Positions 20,139-30,572 are shown, counted from the stretch's first letter. The stretch: 64,000 nt of DNA from Trichococcus flocculiformis (GCF_900113645.1 NZ_FOQC01000004.1:53494-117493); one strand, 5' to 3'. Notes: generated by a model from the sequence alone, not told the origin. Made by a program: numbers and translations.

Positions 20139-20204
20139 AAACCCTTCATCCCCTATCCAGCAAAATATACTAAAAAAAATTTTATACTTGCCTAGTTATA
20201 TAAG

Positions 20205-20246
20205 AAAATAAAGGCCCGGAACACAAACTGCCATGTTCCGGGCCTT
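20205..20246 (-). terminator. terminator after thrS
   Basis: AAGGCCCGGAACA pairs perfectly with TGTTCCGGGCCTT around a 10-nt loop. A-rich sequence on the left gives a T-rich tail on the minus strand. It lies between thrS and the M20 amidohydrolase gene. Confidence 0.93.
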
Positions 20247-20327
20247 CGTCAAGCTAACAGAATCAAAGCTACATCACTGAAACTTATTGTATCATGATTT
20301 GCTCAGAAAAATGTGGATTTGATAAGA

Positions 20328-22262
20328 TTATTTGAAGTTTTTGATTTCAGATTGAATTTCAGCCAAGAAATCATCCATGCTGAAAGTAACCATTTCTTTC
20401 GAGCCGTAGCGGCGGACAGTGACGGTTCCGTTCACCAATTCCTGGTCACCGATGACCAATTGGTAAGGGATTTTTTGAGTCTGGGAAGCACGGATCTTGT
20501 AGCCCATCTTCTCGTTACGGTCGTCAACTTCAACGCGCATACCCAACTGTTCCATTACGGTTTTCAGTTCAAAAGCTTGATCAGCATGCAAGTCCAAGTT
20601 TACAGGGATGATCGTCGCTTGGACAGGAGCCAACCATACCGGGAACGCACCTTTGTACTCTTCAATCAAATACGCCACAAAACGCTCCATTGTGGAAATG
20701 ACACCTCGGTGAATAACGACTGGACGATGGTTATTTTCGCCGTCTTCGCCGACATAAGTCAGGTCGAAGCGCTCAGGCAACAGGAAGTCCAATTGAATCG
20801 TGGACATCGTTTCTTCCAATCCCATCGCTGTTTTGAACTGCACGTCCAATTTAGGGCCGTAAAACGCTGCTTCTCCGACAGCTTCGAAGTATTCAAGACC
20901 GAATTCATCCATCGCTTCCTTCAGCATCGCTTCCGCTTTATTCCACATATCATCATCATCAAAGTATTTCACTTTGTCTTCAGGATCGCGGTAGCTCAAA
21001 CGGAAACGGTAATCAGTGATCTGGAAATCTGCATAAACATCCATGACCAACTGCAGTACGCGTTTGAACTCGTCCTTGATCTGATCCGGACGGACAAATG
21101 CATGGGCATCATTCAGAGTCATTTCACGCACACGCTGCAATCCGGACAAAGCGCCACTCTTTTCGTAACGGTGCATCATACCCAACTCAGCGATGCGGAT
21201 CGGCAATTCACGGTAGCTGTGGATATCGTTTTTATAGACCATCATATGATGCGGACAGTTCATCGGACGCAACACCAACATTTCGCCATCGCCCATATCC
21301 ATCGGCGGGAACATATCTTCATGGTAGTGGTCCCAGTGGCCGGAAGTTTTGTACAATTCCACATTCGCCATGATCGGCGTGTAGACGTGCTGGTAACCCA
21401 GGCTCACTTCTTTGTCGACGATGTAACGCTCAAGCGTACGACGGATCGTCGCGCCTTTCGGCAACCAGAATGGCAAGCCGGAACCGACTTCCTGCGAAAC
21501 CATGAACAAATCCAGCTCTTTGCCCAACTTGCGGTGATCGCGTTCTTTCGCTTCTTCGCGCATCTTGATGAATTCAGCCAAGGCTTTCTTGTCGAAGAAG
21601 GCTGTCCCGTAGACGCGCTGCATCATTTTGTTGTTCGAATTCCCTCTCCAGTAAGCACCCGCCAGCGACAACAGCTTGAAGACTTGAATTTTTCCGGTTG
21701 CCGGCACATGGACGCCGCGGCAAAGGTCCGTGAAGTCTTCTTGCGTATACACAGTGATGATTTCATTTTCAGGCAACGCTGTGATCAATTCGACTTTGTA
21801 AGGATCATTTGCGAAGATTTCCAACGCTTCCGCACGGCTCACCTCACGTCTGACGATCGGATAATTCGCCTTCACGATGCTCATCATTTCCGCTTCGACT
21901 TTCGGCAAATCCTCTTCGGAAAGCTGCACTTCCATATCAGTGTCGTAATAGAAACCCGTTTCGATCGCCGGTCCGACCCCCAAATGAATTTCAGGGAACA
22001 GACGCGTCAAGGCATGCGCCATCAAGTGGGCAGCCGAGTGGCGCAGGATACCCAATCCATCTGCATGATCCGGTGTCACGATTTCAAGCGATCCATCCGT
22101 CTCCAACGGACGGGTGAAGTCGACCAATTCCCCGTTGAATTTTCCGGCCAAAGCTTTTTTGGCTAGGCTGTTGCTGATGCTTTTTGCTACTTCTTCCACT
22201 GTTACGCCGGATTCGAATACTTTTACGGAGCCGTCTGGGAAAGTGATTTTGATTTCTGACAT
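20328..22262 (-). CDS. thrS: threonine--tRNA ligase
   Basis: A 644-residue class II synthetase, full length. Domains in order: TGS (1-62), the editing domain with [11 protein letters not shown] near residue 74 and its HxxxH/CxxxH zinc-like site, the catalytic core (about 245-535) with motif 2 [11 protein letters not shown] and [10 protein letters not shown], and the C-terminal anticodon-binding domain. It charges tRNA-Thr and clears Ser-tRNA-Thr. A T-box leader lies upstream, so expression should rise when tRNA-Thr is uncharged. Confidence 0.98.
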   Translation of the reverse strand: MSEIKITFPDGSVKVFESGVTVEEVAKSISNSLAKKALAGKFNGELVDFTRPLETDGSLEIVTPDHADGLGILRHSAAHLMAHALTRLFPEIHLGVGPAIETGFYYDTDMEVQLSEEDLPKVEAEMMSIVKANYPIVRREVSRAEALEIFANDPYKVELITALPENEIITVYTQEDFTDLCRGVHVPATGKIQVFKLLSLAGAYWRGNSNNKMMQRVYGTAFFDKKALAEFIKMREEAKERDHRKLGKELDLFMVSQEVGSGLPFWLPKGATIRRTLERYIVDKEVSLGYQHVYTPIMANVELYKTSGHWDHYHEDMFPPMDMGDGEMLVLRPMNCPHHMMVYKNDIHSYRELPIRIAELGMMHRYEKSGALSGLQRVREMTLNDAHAFVRPDQIKDEFKRVLQLVMDVYADFQITDYRFRLSYRDPEDKVKYFDDDDMWNKAEAMLKEAMDEFGLEYFEAVGEAAFYGPKLDVQFKTAMGLEETMSTIQLDFLLPERFDLTYVGEDGENNHRPVVIHRGVISTMERFVAYLIEEYKGAFPVWLAPVQATIIPVNLDLHADQAFELKTVMEQLGMRVEVDDRNEKMGYKIRASQTQKIPYQLVIGDQELVNGTVTVRRYGSKEMVTFSMDDFLAEIQSEIKNFK

Positions 22263-22307
22263 GCTGATTCCTCCAGTTAATTAAATTCTGTACGTGCCTA
22301 AATGTTA

Positions 22308-22600
22308 AAAAAGGCAATAAAAAAAGCCCATCCCCAGCTTGTGCCGGAAATGGGACGTGTCTACGTGGTTCCACCCAAATTCAAAGAGTGCGACAGCCAT
22401 CCGCTTCAGATTCTGTCTCATCCTTACTTGAACGCGATAACGAGCGTACCGTTTCCCCCTACTGAAGTTTCAGGGAATCTCTCGAAAGGGGTCGATACAT
22501 GATTGATTAGGATGTTTCACCAAGCCATCCCTCGCTAAAAATCAGTTCATCCATCGGTGTCTTTCTCATCGATTTGTCTTTCGTTTCATCTGTAGTCCAT
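22308..22600 (-). ncRNA. T-box riboswitch of thrS
   Basis: The thrS leader on the minus strand contains the full T-box consensus TGGGTGGAACCACG (22364-22377). It is followed by a terminator helix (22326-22354, CCCAT...ATGGG) and a T-run (22319-22325). The base of Stem I pairs CGAAAG (near 22580) with CTTTCG (22484-22489). Beside it, the codon ACC at 22491-22493 is the probable specifier, matching threonine. Uncharged tRNA-Thr should stabilise the antiterminator and allow thrS transcription. Confidence 0.92.
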
Positions 22601-22635
22601 TTAAACACAAAAAATAATTGTTTTCAAGCTTAATT

Positions 22636-22656
22636 TAAGAAAAGCTGAACGTCAGC
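22636..22656 (-). terminator. short terminator after dnaI
   Basis: On the minus strand GCTGA and TCAGC pair around a 3-nt loop, followed by TTTTCTTA. It abuts the dnaI stop. Its left half, TAAGAAAAGCTGAACG, is the same as the start of the structured repeat copies C and D, so it may be a remnant of that element or its source. Confidence 0.7.
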
Positions 22657-23583
22657 CTATTGCTCGAAGCGGCGGTTCTTCCCGGTCATAGGAACCTCGC
22701 GCGACAGGAAACGGATCCGCTCCATCAGACGTTTCGCCTTCATCGGCTCGTCATCGCCTCGGTTGCCCATGCGCAAATGTTCCTCCAACTGCTGCATCGT
22801 AAAGTTGGAACTGAAGAAGGTCGGCAAGTCTTCCTGCATCCGGTACTGAAGGATGACACCGAGCACTTCATCACGGATCCAGGTGGAATTGGCTTCCGCT
22901 CCGATGTCGTCCAACATCAGAATCTCAGCTTTCTTCACGGCATCAATCTTTTCGTTGACCGTGTTGCTCTGGATCGCCTGCTTCATCTCCATCGTGAAGG
23001 TCGGATAATGCATCAGTGTCGTCAGATGGCCGCCCATTGCCAATTCATGCGCAATCGCACCAAGCAGATAAGATTTCCCTACTCCGAAAGGCCCGTAGAA
23101 ATACAAAGCTTGGTGATGCTCTTTCGGATTCCCATTGAATGAATCAATAAAATTCAACGACTCCAGAATGGCGGGCATCCGCTCGTTTGATTGGACAAAC
23201 CGCTCCAACGTCGCCGTACGGACATCCTTCGGCATCGACATGGAATGGACCCGGCTCCGCAATTCCTTTTCTTTTTCCCTCGCCATTGTCTCGTCCGTCG
23301 GTGTATAGACGACATCTATGTAACCGGCATTCAAGACGAGGTTCGGCTCATAACCGGGATTCTGCGATTCTTTCCCCAGCTTGATTTTCTCTTTTTCCTG
23401 CACATATTCGTGCAATTTCGAATAGCTTCTCTCGACGATTTCCCGCGACAGTCGCTCTTCGTGTTTCTGGAAGAACGCCTGCACATCGGCATCCTTCATG
23501 ATTGTGTCGATCATGCCTTTGTAGCGTTGGCTGATTTCGGGATTATTCATATATTTGTAAAATGCTCTTCCGATATGATCCAT
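22657..23583 (-). CDS. dnaI: primosomal protein DnaI (helicase loader)
   Basis: A 308-residue AAA+ helicase loader that places the replicative helicase on DNA. The N-terminal helicase-binding domain is about 1-130 and, unusually for the family, shows no zinc-binding Cys cluster. The ATPase part has Walker A YGPFGVGKSYLL near residue 170 and Walker B ILMLDDIGAEA near residue 235. I use the ATG at 23583, which overlaps the dnaB TGA by one base (TGATG). A GTG three bases upstream is possible but closer to the GGGG site. Coupled to dnaB. Confidence 0.94.
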   Translation of the reverse strand: MDHIGRAFYKYMNNPEISQRYKGMIDTIMKDADVQAFFQKHEERLSREIVERSYSKLHEYVQEKEKIKLGKESQNPGYEPNLVLNAGYIDVVYTPTDETMAREKEKELRSRVHSMSMPKDVRTATLERFVQSNERMPAILESLNFIDSFNGNPKEHHQALYFYGPFGVGKSYLLGAIAHELAMGGHLTTLMHYPTFTMEMKQAIQSNTVNEKIDAVKKAEILMLDDIGAEANSTWIRDEVLGVILQYRMQEDLPTFFSSNFTMQQLEEHLRMGNRGDDEPMKAKRLMERIRFLSREVPMTGKNRRFEQ

Positions 23584-25016
23584 CACTCATCCCCTGCCTT
23601 TCCGCTACTTTTTAATTTTTTGATGCGTTCATTCAATTTTTGTTGCGCTTCCGGCGTCAGCGGTGTTTCCACAACTGCTTTTTGCTCATCTTTAGCCCAA
23701 TCCGGCAAGTTTTCTTTCTTGCGCGCCACCGTTTTCCCGTAATTCTTCGCGGTTGTTCGGCTGGCTGCCCGCTTCTCAGCTTTCGCTTTCATCTCGCCGG
23801 CGAATTGTTTTGCTTTCGCCAACGCTTTTTCCGGCGAATCGACACCATCCTGCAGCCAATCGTTTGCGATGGCTTCCACATAGGCCTTGGAAAGATGCGG
23901 ATTGTTGAGGATGACCAACACATAGTGCGTCAGTACATTGAGCACACCCGGCTTGAAATCGGCTTTCTCCATCAGCGTGCGCAGCAATTGCGTCTCCGAA
24001 GCGGTCACGATGCCGCCTTTCTGCTTTTTGATGCTCGTCAAAAATTGATGCGGCGTCAATTGTTCACACGCCTTGATGAACGAGATCTCTTCACTGGAAA
24101 AGCGTGCCTGGATCAATTTTTGTTCCCGGCCTTTTTCAGTATCTTTAGCCAGTTGGATGCTCTGAGTGACTTTGTCCTTAACTTCCAAACGATTGCTGTG
24201 TCGCTGTTCATAGGCAGCAGACACAATGTTCTTGAGCGTTTCTCCGTCTACTTTGCCGGATTCGATATCGGCGGCCTCCAGAATAAACTGGGCCATCTGA
24301 AGTTCGTCGCAACCATACAAGGTGTAGAGGATAGTGATTGTGTGCTCCAATTCCTTTGTGATGGATTCGCGTTTAACAAATTGTTTGTTCAACAACTGCC
24401 GGAAAAACGAGAAGTCAAAACCATCATTCTCGATAACGGGCAGACTTGCCGCATTATCACCCAACAACGTATTATCGTTCTGCCGCATCCGCGCTTGCTC
24501 CGTAAAGGCGCTTTCCGAGAAAGAAAAAACATCCAAAAAGGACTTGGTAATATTTTCCGCATTTTTTAGGTCGCGGACTTGCCGACTGAACCGTTGCTGC
24601 AACTCACGGTATTTCCGTTCGCCGACTTTTTCGTACAACAGCAACCCCATCAGGTCATCACTGAAAAAAGCATAACTGGACAGCGGCTGCTGCAATTCGT
24701 AAAGGTATTGCTTCTCAGGCTCGTTTACCAGAAATGTCTTCAGCAAACCGATCCCTTCCAATTTCACGCGCGCTTGATAGAACTCTTGGATTCCGCTGTT
24801 TGATAGAGCCAATAATTCGGTGTGAAGCAACTCCTTGCTCCAATAGCTCTCCTGCGGAATCTCCGCAAGCAACGTCAAATAAAGGCTGAACGCTTGCGGC
24901 CCGATGATGGGCTGATACAATTGCGTCAGGATTTTGCGGTCCACATCGGAAATTAAGTTCGTCTGGCTTGCTCTGAAAGCATCCTTAGGACTTATATTTT
25001 GCCATGGATAACTCAT
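23583..25016 (-). CDS. dnaB: primosomal protein DnaB (helicase loading)
   Basis: A 477-residue Firmicute DnaB-family protein (not the helicase), which works with DnaD and DnaI to load the helicase at oriC and at stalled forks. The N-terminal winged-helix region begins near [18 protein letters not shown], and a C-terminal DnaB_2/DnaD-like domain (about 300-400) includes [20 protein letters not shown]. The basic tail is [20 protein letters not shown]. It overlaps nrdR by 4 nt and dnaI by 1 nt, one operon. Confidence 0.92.
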   Translation of the reverse strand: MSYPWQNISPKDAFRASQTNLISDVDRKILTQLYQPIIGPQAFSLYLTLLAEIPQESYWSKELLHTELLALSNSGIQEFYQARVKLEGIGLLKTFLVNEPEKQYLYELQQPLSSYAFFSDDLMGLLLYEKVGERKYRELQQRFSRQVRDLKNAENITKSFLDVFSFSESAFTEQARMRQNDNTLLGDNAASLPVIENDGFDFSFFRQLLNKQFVKRESITKELEHTITILYTLYGCDELQMAQFILEAADIESGKVDGETLKNIVSAAYEQRHSNRLEVKDKVTQSIQLAKDTEKGREQKLIQARFSSEEISFIKACEQLTPHQFLTSIKKQKGGIVTASETQLLRTLMEKADFKPGVLNVLTHYVLVILNNPHLSKAYVEAIANDWLQDGVDSPEKALAKAKQFAGEMKAKAEKRAASRTTAKNYGKTVARKKENLPDWAKDEQKAVVETPLTPEAQQKLNERIKKLKSSGKAGDE

Positions 25017-25558
25017 TGTTCATTGTCTTCCTTTCCGGGGGCTGCCTCGTGGGGAGGAGCATCGGATGGTTGGATGTCTGAAGCTTCAGCAGCCGCTTGT
25101 TCGGCTTTTTTCTTCTCCATATTCTTCAATTCATCAAGGAAGGTTTTCCGGTCCGAAAATTGGCGGTAAACACTTGCGAAACGGATGTAGGCGACATCAT
25201 CAATTTTGGCCAACTTGTCCATGACGTATTCCCCGATGACGATGCTGGATACTTCGTTTTCTCCGAGCGCTCGGATTTCGGCTTCCACCTCATTGACGAC
25301 AGTCTCCAGCTGTTCAAGGGCGATCGGCCGTTTTTCGCAGGAGCGGATCAATCCCCGCAACAACTTTTCACGGCTGAATTCTTCGCGCGTGCCATTTTTT
25401 TTGATGACAAGCAACGGCGTTTGCTCGATCCTTTCGAATGTAGTGAAACGGAAATGGCATTGTTCGCATTCGCGACGGCGGCGGATGGCTTTCCCGTCAT
25501 CAGCCGGACGACTATCGACAACACGCGATCCGTGATAGTGACATTTTGGGCATTGCAT
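25013..25558 (-). CDS. nrdR: transcriptional repressor NrdR
   Basis: A 181-residue NrdR that represses ribonucleotide reductase genes according to the ATP/dATP balance. The N-terminal zinc ribbon has [15 protein letters not shown] and [13 protein letters not shown], followed by the ATP-cone domain (50-140). The usual length is about 150-160 residues. Here an extra acidic, Ala/Pro-rich tail (about residues 150-181, ending APGKEDNEQ) is present. It starts the nrdR-dnaB-dnaI operon, conserved in Bacilli. A GGGGGAAA ribosome binding site precedes the ATG. Confidence 0.96.
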   Translation of the reverse strand: MQCPKCHYHGSRVVDSRPADDGKAIRRRRECEQCHFRFTTFERIEQTPLLVIKKNGTREEFSREKLLRGLIRSCEKRPIALEQLETVVNEVEAEIRALGENEVSSIVIGEYVMDKLAKIDDVAYIRFASVYRQFSDRKTFLDELKNMEKKKAEQAAAEASDIQPSDAPPHEAAPGKEDNEQ

Positions 25559-25653
25559 CGGCTTTCCCCCTTTTCTTTCGTTTATTATCGCTTCATTATA
25601 ACATACTTGTGGCTCAAAAACCTTGAAAAGATGGTCTTTATGGCACTTTCAGG

Positions 25654-26253
25654 CTACACAGTTCTATGTTTGAGCAGCCAATCGTTGACTTGTTTTTTTG
25701 TTTCTTCAATTGTTCCGGAATTGTCGATGACAAAGTCAGCCAGTTCTTTTTTCTTCTCGATCGATAGCTGACTTTGCATCCTCCGGGTAGCTTCATCCGC
25801 ATCCAAATGGTTGCGGCTCATCAGCCTTTGCACTTGAAGTTCTTCTGGAACATAGACGACCATCACAGCATCGCAACTGTCCTCATACCCGCCTTCGTAC
25901 AGCAATGGGATATCTAGCACAATCAGATTGTGCCCTTCCGAAATATAACGCTCTTTTTCTGCCTGTATCCAATCATTGATGCGCTCCTTCAGCAACACAT
26001 CCAGTTCTTTACGCTTCTCCCTATCCGAAAAAATCAGCGCTCCCAAACGTTTGCGATCCAACGTACCATCAGACAGCAGATAGGCTTCCCCAAAATGTTC
26101 GATGATGTCCGCTAACCCTGGTGCACCCGGAAGAACGACAGCCCTTGCTCCTAAGTCTGCATCGACAACCGGAATGCCCGCAGACAAAAACAGCTTCGCT
26201 ACAGTCGATTTCCCTGTAGCGATGCTTCCTGTAAGTCCTAATATATAGCTCAT
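25654..26253 (-). CDS. coaE: dephospho-CoA kinase
   Basis: A 199-residue CoaE, which phosphorylates dephospho-CoA in the last step of coenzyme A synthesis. The P-loop is GLTGSIATGKST at the N-terminus, and the conserved substrate segment is VVDADLGARAVV. IVLDIPLLYEGG near residue 112 is diagnostic. It lies 6 nt after mutM, and both follow polA, an order conserved in Bacilli. Confidence 0.96.
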   Translation of the reverse strand: MSYILGLTGSIATGKSTVAKLFLSAGIPVVDADLGARAVVLPGAPGLADIIEHFGEAYLLSDGTLDRKRLGALIFSDREKRKELDVLLKERINDWIQAEKERYISEGHNLIVLDIPLLYEGGYEDSCDAVMVVYVPEELQVQRLMSRNHLDADEATRRMQSQLSIEKKKELADFVIDNSGTIEETKKQVNDWLLKHRTV

Positions 26254-26259
26254 GTTCGT

Positions 26260-27144
26260 TTATTTCGCCCCTTCGTAGGCAATATCAGTGATGTCTGGTG
26301 CCTTTGAACGCGTCTTCGGCAGTTGTTGACAATGCGGACAATAATGCGTTCCTCGCTGTGCAACCCTTATCTTTTCGATCGGATGACCACAGTTCGGACA
26401 AGGTTGCCCGGTTTGACCGTAAACGGCAAGAGAGACTTGGAATTTACCGGCCTCTCCTAACGTATTTTTGTAGGTCCGGATCGTCGACCCTCCGGCCTCC
26501 ACTGATCTACTGATCACATCCATGACGGCTTCATGCAGCCTTTTGGCTGCAGCCGGGCCGATTGTATCGGCGGCTTGCAGGGGATGGATTTTAGCTTGGA
26601 AAAGTGATTCATCCGCATAAATGTTCCCGACGCCGGCCACAATATTCTGGTCCAGGATGACCGCTTTGATTGCACGATGCGACTTGGCAAGATCTTTTTT
26701 GAATTTGCTCAATTTGAAGAAATCCGCGGTCGGTTCCGGCCCCATTTTTTTGAAAGGTTCATACTCATCTCGCTTTTCGATCGGCAACAACGTAAATTTA
26801 CCGAACTTGCGCACATCAAGGTAACGCAATTGGCGGCCATCGGCGAGATAAAAAATGACATGCGTATGCTTCTTGATCGGTTCATCGGATTCGCTGACCT
26901 CATATTTGCCTTCCATCCGCAGATGGGAAATCATCGCCCAGTGGTCCAACAAAAAGATCAGATACTTGCCGCGGCGTTCGATGGTGTGGATCTGTTCCCC
27001 CCGCAGAACCGTCTTGAAACGTTCCGTGGAGAAAGGCGGCGTGATCATACGATCCCAAAAGACGGCTACATCTATGATGACGGCTCCTCCGACAAGGTTG
27101 ATGAGTCCTTTGCGGATGGTTTCTACTTCTGGCAATTCCGGCAT
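26260..27144 (-). CDS. mutM: formamidopyrimidine-DNA glycosylase
   Basis: A 294-residue Fpg/MutM that excises 8-oxoguanine and formamidopyrimidines and nicks the DNA. The catalytic N-terminus is PELPEVETIRKGL (Pro2 nucleophile after Met removal, Glu3). The helix-two-turn-helix has DQNIVAGVGNIYADE, and the zinc finger is CPNCGHP...HYCPHCQ. It starts at ATG with AAAGGGG. Downstream of polA by 36 nt and probably in one unit with coaE. Confidence 0.97.
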   Translation of the reverse strand: MPELPEVETIRKGLINLVGGAVIIDVAVFWDRMITPPFSTERFKTVLRGEQIHTIERRGKYLIFLLDHWAMISHLRMEGKYEVSESDEPIKKHTHVIFYLADGRQLRYLDVRKFGKFTLLPIEKRDEYEPFKKMGPEPTADFFKLSKFKKDLAKSHRAIKAVILDQNIVAGVGNIYADESLFQAKIHPLQAADTIGPAAAKRLHEAVMDVISRSVEAGGSTIRTYKNTLGEAGKFQVSLAVYGQTGQPCPNCGHPIEKIRVAQRGTHYCPHCQQLPKTRSKAPDITDIAYEGAK

Positions 27145-27180
27145 AAGCAGGCCCCTTTCATTTATCGGTTTGTTCCTTTT

Positions 27181-29832
27181 TTATTTTGCATCATACCAGC
27201 TATCTCCGGAGTTGCTGTCCACTTTGAGCGGCACAGCCAAGTCAACTGCATGCTCCATGATTTCCGGCACCAATTTTTCCAAGACCGGAATCTCTTCTTC
27301 CGGGCATTCGAAGATCAATTCATCATGCACCTGCAACAACATATTCGCTTGAAGCCCTTTTTCCTTAAGGACTTTATCCATCCGGACCATCGCCACTTTG
27401 ATGATGTCGGCGGCAGTGCCTTGGATCGGCGAATTGATGGCGGTGCGTTCGGCAAAGGAGCGCAGATTGAAATTGCGGTTATGGATGTCAGGCAGGTAAC
27501 GGCGTCTGTGGAACAGCGTTTCGACATAACCGGTCTCTTTCGCTTCCTTGACGATATCCTCCATGAATTGCTTCACACCTGGATATTTGTCGAAATAACG
27601 GTCAATGAATTCTTGAGCAGCTTTTCGGGTGATGTTCAGGTTTTGGGACAAACCATAGTCACTGATGCCATAAACAACACCAAAATTGACGGCTTTCGCT
27701 TGTCGGCGCAGATTGGCAGTGACGTCTTCCGGTTTCTCGATGCCGAATACACGCATCGCTGTCGAAGTATGGATATCCTGGCCTTCCAGGAAGGCTTCGC
27801 GCAGATGCTCATCCCCGGAAATATGCGCCAGCACACGCAATTCGATTTGTGAATAGTCGGAGGCGAACAGCTTCCAACCTGCTTGTTGCGGAACGAAAGC
27901 TTGTCTGATTTTCCGGCCTTCCTCCATCCGGATCGGGATGTTCTGCAGGTTCGGATCGACGGAACTCAAACGACCGGTCTGCGTCAATGTCTGTTGATAA
28001 CGGGTATGGATCTTTCCGGTTTCCGGTTTGATGAATTTCAGGAGTCCCTCCACGTAGGTGGATTGCAGCTTGGCCAACTGTCGGTAATTCAGGATGTGCT
28101 CCACGATCGGCGCTTGCGCCTGTAGCTTCTCCAATACATCCACCGCTGTCGAATAGCCCGTTTTCGTCTTTTTGATGGCGGGCAAGCCCATCTTCTCGAA
28201 CAGGATGACACCCAGCTGCTTCGGTGAGTTGATGTTGAACTCCTCACCCGCCTCGGCATAGATGGTTTTTTCGATTTCAAGCAAGCGGCCGGCAAATTCC
28301 TCTTTCATTGTCAAAAGACGCTGCGGTTCCACTTTGATCCCTTGGATTTCCATGTGCGCCAAGACAAACGACAACGGCAGCTCCATTTCGTAATACAAAT
28401 CTTTTTGCACGTTGCTTTCCAGTTCAGCGTTCAATTGGGCAAACAGCGCCTGGATCGCTTTCACTTTGCGCGCTAAATGGTCATGCAGTATTGCATCCTC
28501 GGGAACCGCCGTTTTAGCGCCTTTTCCGTAGATGGCCTCATCAAAGGAGACATCGTTGTAGCCGTATTCCTGGGCGACTTGCGCAAGATCTTTGCTGTTG
28601 TCCTTCGCATTCAGGATGTAGGAAGCCAGCAGGATATCAAAGTCGATGCCTGCCAGCGCGATACCGGCGTAATGCAGCATGACCATCGTCCGTTTGCCAT
28701 CGTAAACAATTTTATGGGCTCCCACATTTTCAGCCCATTCCTCGAAAGCAACACTTGCCAGCACTGTTTCCAAAGAAGCTGTGTAAATCTTTTCATCCGT
28801 TCCCCAGCTGACTGCGAGGATTTTCCCATCATGGTAGTTGTCTTCAAGCATCTCTACATACAGTGCCATCCGGTCCGTAAAATGCTCGGGACGGATTTCC
28901 GTCAGGACTTCGAAATGGATGTCCTCGAAGGATTCCGAGCGGTCTTCCGAGGCCACGCCCAGTTTGTCCAAGAAGCCATTGAAATCCATTTCGCGGTAAA
29001 AGTCGGTCAGTTTGTCGATCTGTTTGCCTTCAACCGCCAGTTCATCAAGCTTCAATGTCACCGGCGAGTCCAGATCGATTGTAGCCAAAGTTTTGCTCAT
29101 GAACGCATTCTCTTTATCATTGATAAGGTTCTCTTTCATCTTGCTTTTCTTCAGTTCATCGATATGCTCGTATAGATTTTCGATGGAACCATATTCGGTC
29201 AAGAGTTTCAAAGCAGTCTTCTCGCCTACTTTAGTGACGCCCGGATAATTATCCGACGAGTCGCCCATCAGACCTTTCATGTCGATGATCTGTCTCGGTT
29301 CGATGCCGTATTCTCCACGGATGACGTCCGGGGTGTAGGATTTCAATTCCGACACGCCTTTGACGGTGATATCGACCCGGATATTATCCGTCGTCAATTG
29401 GATCATATCCTTATCGCCTGAAATGATGACGACATCATAGCCGGCTTGATCGGCCATCCGCGAGTAAGTCCCGATGATATCGTCAGCTTCATAATTGACC
29501 AATTCATACGTCTTGCCACCAAAGGCATGGACAAGGACGCCAAAATAGGGCCACTGTTCGGATAACTCCGACGGCATGCTTGCACGCCCGCCTTTGTAGT
29601 CGCCATAAAGGGCATTGCGGAAAGTCGTTTTTCCTGAATCGAATGCTACCAACAGATGCGTCGGCTCTTCTGTCTGGAAGATGCGTTCCAATATATTATT
29701 GAAGGCGTAGAGCGCGTTCGTATGCAAGCCGTTTTTGTTGCGGAACCCATCCAGATTCGGCAATCCAAAAAAGGATCTGAAAGCCACACTGCTGCCATCC
29801 ACCAATAGTAATTTTTTCTTTTTATCAGTCAT
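27181..29832 (-). CDS. polA: DNA polymerase I
   Basis: An 883-residue Pol I for primer removal and repair synthesis. The 5' nuclease domain (1-290) has DGSSVAFRSFF and MGDSSDNYPGV. The middle exonuclease-like domain (about 300-470) lacks the DxE metal ligands, so proofreading is probably absent, as in Bacillus Pol I. The polymerase domain has motif A DYSQIELRVLAHISGD, the O-helix RRQAKAVNFGVVYGIS, and motif C LQVHDELIFE. First gene before mutM and coaE; a GGATG ribosome binding site precedes the ATG. Confidence 0.97.
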   Translation of the reverse strand: MTDKKKKLLLVDGSSVAFRSFFGLPNLDGFRNKNGLHTNALYAFNNILERIFQTEEPTHLLVAFDSGKTTFRNALYGDYKGGRASMPSELSEQWPYFGVLVHAFGGKTYELVNYEADDIIGTYSRMADQAGYDVVIISGDKDMIQLTTDNIRVDITVKGVSELKSYTPDVIRGEYGIEPRQIIDMKGLMGDSSDNYPGVTKVGEKTALKLLTEYGSIENLYEHIDELKKSKMKENLINDKENAFMSKTLATIDLDSPVTLKLDELAVEGKQIDKLTDFYREMDFNGFLDKLGVASEDRSESFEDIHFEVLTEIRPEHFTDRMALYVEMLEDNYHDGKILAVSWGTDEKIYTASLETVLASVAFEEWAENVGAHKIVYDGKRTMVMLHYAGIALAGIDFDILLASYILNAKDNSKDLAQVAQEYGYNDVSFDEAIYGKGAKTAVPEDAILHDHLARKVKAIQALFAQLNAELESNVQKDLYYEMELPLSFVLAHMEIQGIKVEPQRLLTMKEEFAGRLLEIEKTIYAEAGEEFNINSPKQLGVILFEKMGLPAIKKTKTGYSTAVDVLEKLQAQAPIVEHILNYRQLAKLQSTYVEGLLKFIKPETGKIHTRYQQTLTQTGRLSSVDPNLQNIPIRMEEGRKIRQAFVPQQAGWKLFASDYSQIELRVLAHISGDEHLREAFLEGQDIHTSTAMRVFGIEKPEDVTANLRRQAKAVNFGVVYGISDYGLSQNLNITRKAAQEFIDRYFDKYPGVKQFMEDIVKEAKETGYVETLFHRRRYLPDIHNRNFNLRSFAERTAINSPIQGTAADIIKVAMVRMDKVLKEKGLQANMLLQVHDELIFECPEEEIPVLEKLVPEIMEHAVDLAVPLKVDSNSGDSWYDAK

Positions 29833-29853
29833 CTGTTAACATCCTAACTCTGC

Positions 29854-30399
29854 TTATTCTGAATCGTCATCTGCCATCGTTGTAGGATAAACTACCTTAT
29901 CGGCATTCTCCTCGACTTCAGTTCGCTCGTTCATGATCACGTTCTCTGCCTCATCAAAAATCAATTTGCAGGGTGTCTCTACGATCAATTCCGCATCCAA
30001 TACTCGTTCATTATCCATATTCGTTCCGACAACGCTGATTGTGACTTGTTCACGGCGCTCGTCCACGCGCTCCACTTCAAAGTTGAAGGTTATCATGTTG
30101 TTATGGTAGATCGGTTCGATCACATTCAAAGAAACGTCCACAATATGTGAACCCGGACCCGGTAAATGTTTGGATACGTTGCTCGTCAAAATCCCCACCA
30201 ACAATACGGTTGGCACAATCGGTTTATGAAACCGAGTCGTCTGCGAATAATCATGTTGAATATAGAGCGGGTTCCCGTCATTCGTCAACCCAAGATACAG
30301 CAAAATATCTTTGTCTTCGATGATTTCGGTGACAGTCAACGAATCCCCCTCTTGAATTTCATCAATCGATTTCCCAAGCTTTATATCTTTCAGACCCAT
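29854..30399 (-). CDS. MaoC-like hotdog-fold protein, catalytic His missing
   Basis: A 181-residue single-hotdog protein with the R-hydratase/MaoC signature region, TNDGNPLYIQHDYSQTTRF then PIVPTVLLVGILTS. In active (R)-enoyl hydratases the motif is DxNPLH, followed by HGM; here the catalytic His is Tyr (NPLY) and the HGM is PTV, so the dehydratase reaction is unlikely. A charged C-terminal extension (about 145-181) ends TTMADDDSE. I chose the ATG at 30399, which has AAAGGA upstream, over 30426. It lies 21 nt upstream of polA, possibly co-transcribed. The role is unknown; acyl-CoA or acyl-ACP binding is conceivable. Confidence 0.75.
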   Translation of the reverse strand: MGLKDIKLGKSIDEIQEGDSLTVTEIIEDKDILLYLGLTNDGNPLYIQHDYSQTTRFHKPIVPTVLLVGILTSNVSKHLPGPGSHIVDVSLNVIEPIYHNNMITFNFEVERVDERREQVTISVVGTNMDNERVLDAELIVETPCKLIFDEAENVIMNERTEVEENADKVVYPTTMADDDSE

Positions 30400-30496
30400 T
30401 TTCACTTTTCCTTTCTTTGAACACATATATGTCTATCATATCAAAAACCCCGTCCCGATAAAAGCCGTTTAACCGTTTGGGCCTATTTATTCAGAT

Positions 30497-30524
30497 AACC
30501 GGACCAAGCCCGCTCTGTCTTGCA
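30497..30524 (+). repeat. degenerate 5' arm of the structured repeat (copy B type)
   Basis: ACCGGACCAAGCCCGCTCTG closely matches the copy B 5' arm GCGGTACAAGCCCGCTCTGC at 37249. No 3' arm or apical loop follows. It sits between the maoC-like gene and the murC terminator. Confidence 0.6.
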
Positions 30525-30526
30525 TT

Positions 30527-30562
30527 AAAAAAAGCCCAAGAATTGCTTCCTGGACTTTTTTG
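30527..30562 (-). terminator. terminator after murC
   Basis: On the minus strand AAGTCCAGGAA and TTCTTGGGCTT pair around GCAA, followed by a seven-T run. It lies about 10 nt after the murC stop. Confidence 0.85.
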
Positions 30563-30572
30563 ATGCATTGAA

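Noticed and set aside
20313..22166. 617-codon open frame on the plus strand
   Set aside because: It is wholly antisense to thrS, rich in His, Phe and Arg, without ribosome binding site or recognisable domain. It is a shadow of a long, biased gene.
26677..27852. 391-codon open frame on the plus strand
   Set aside because: It spans mutM and polA in antisense, with no start signal and no domain.
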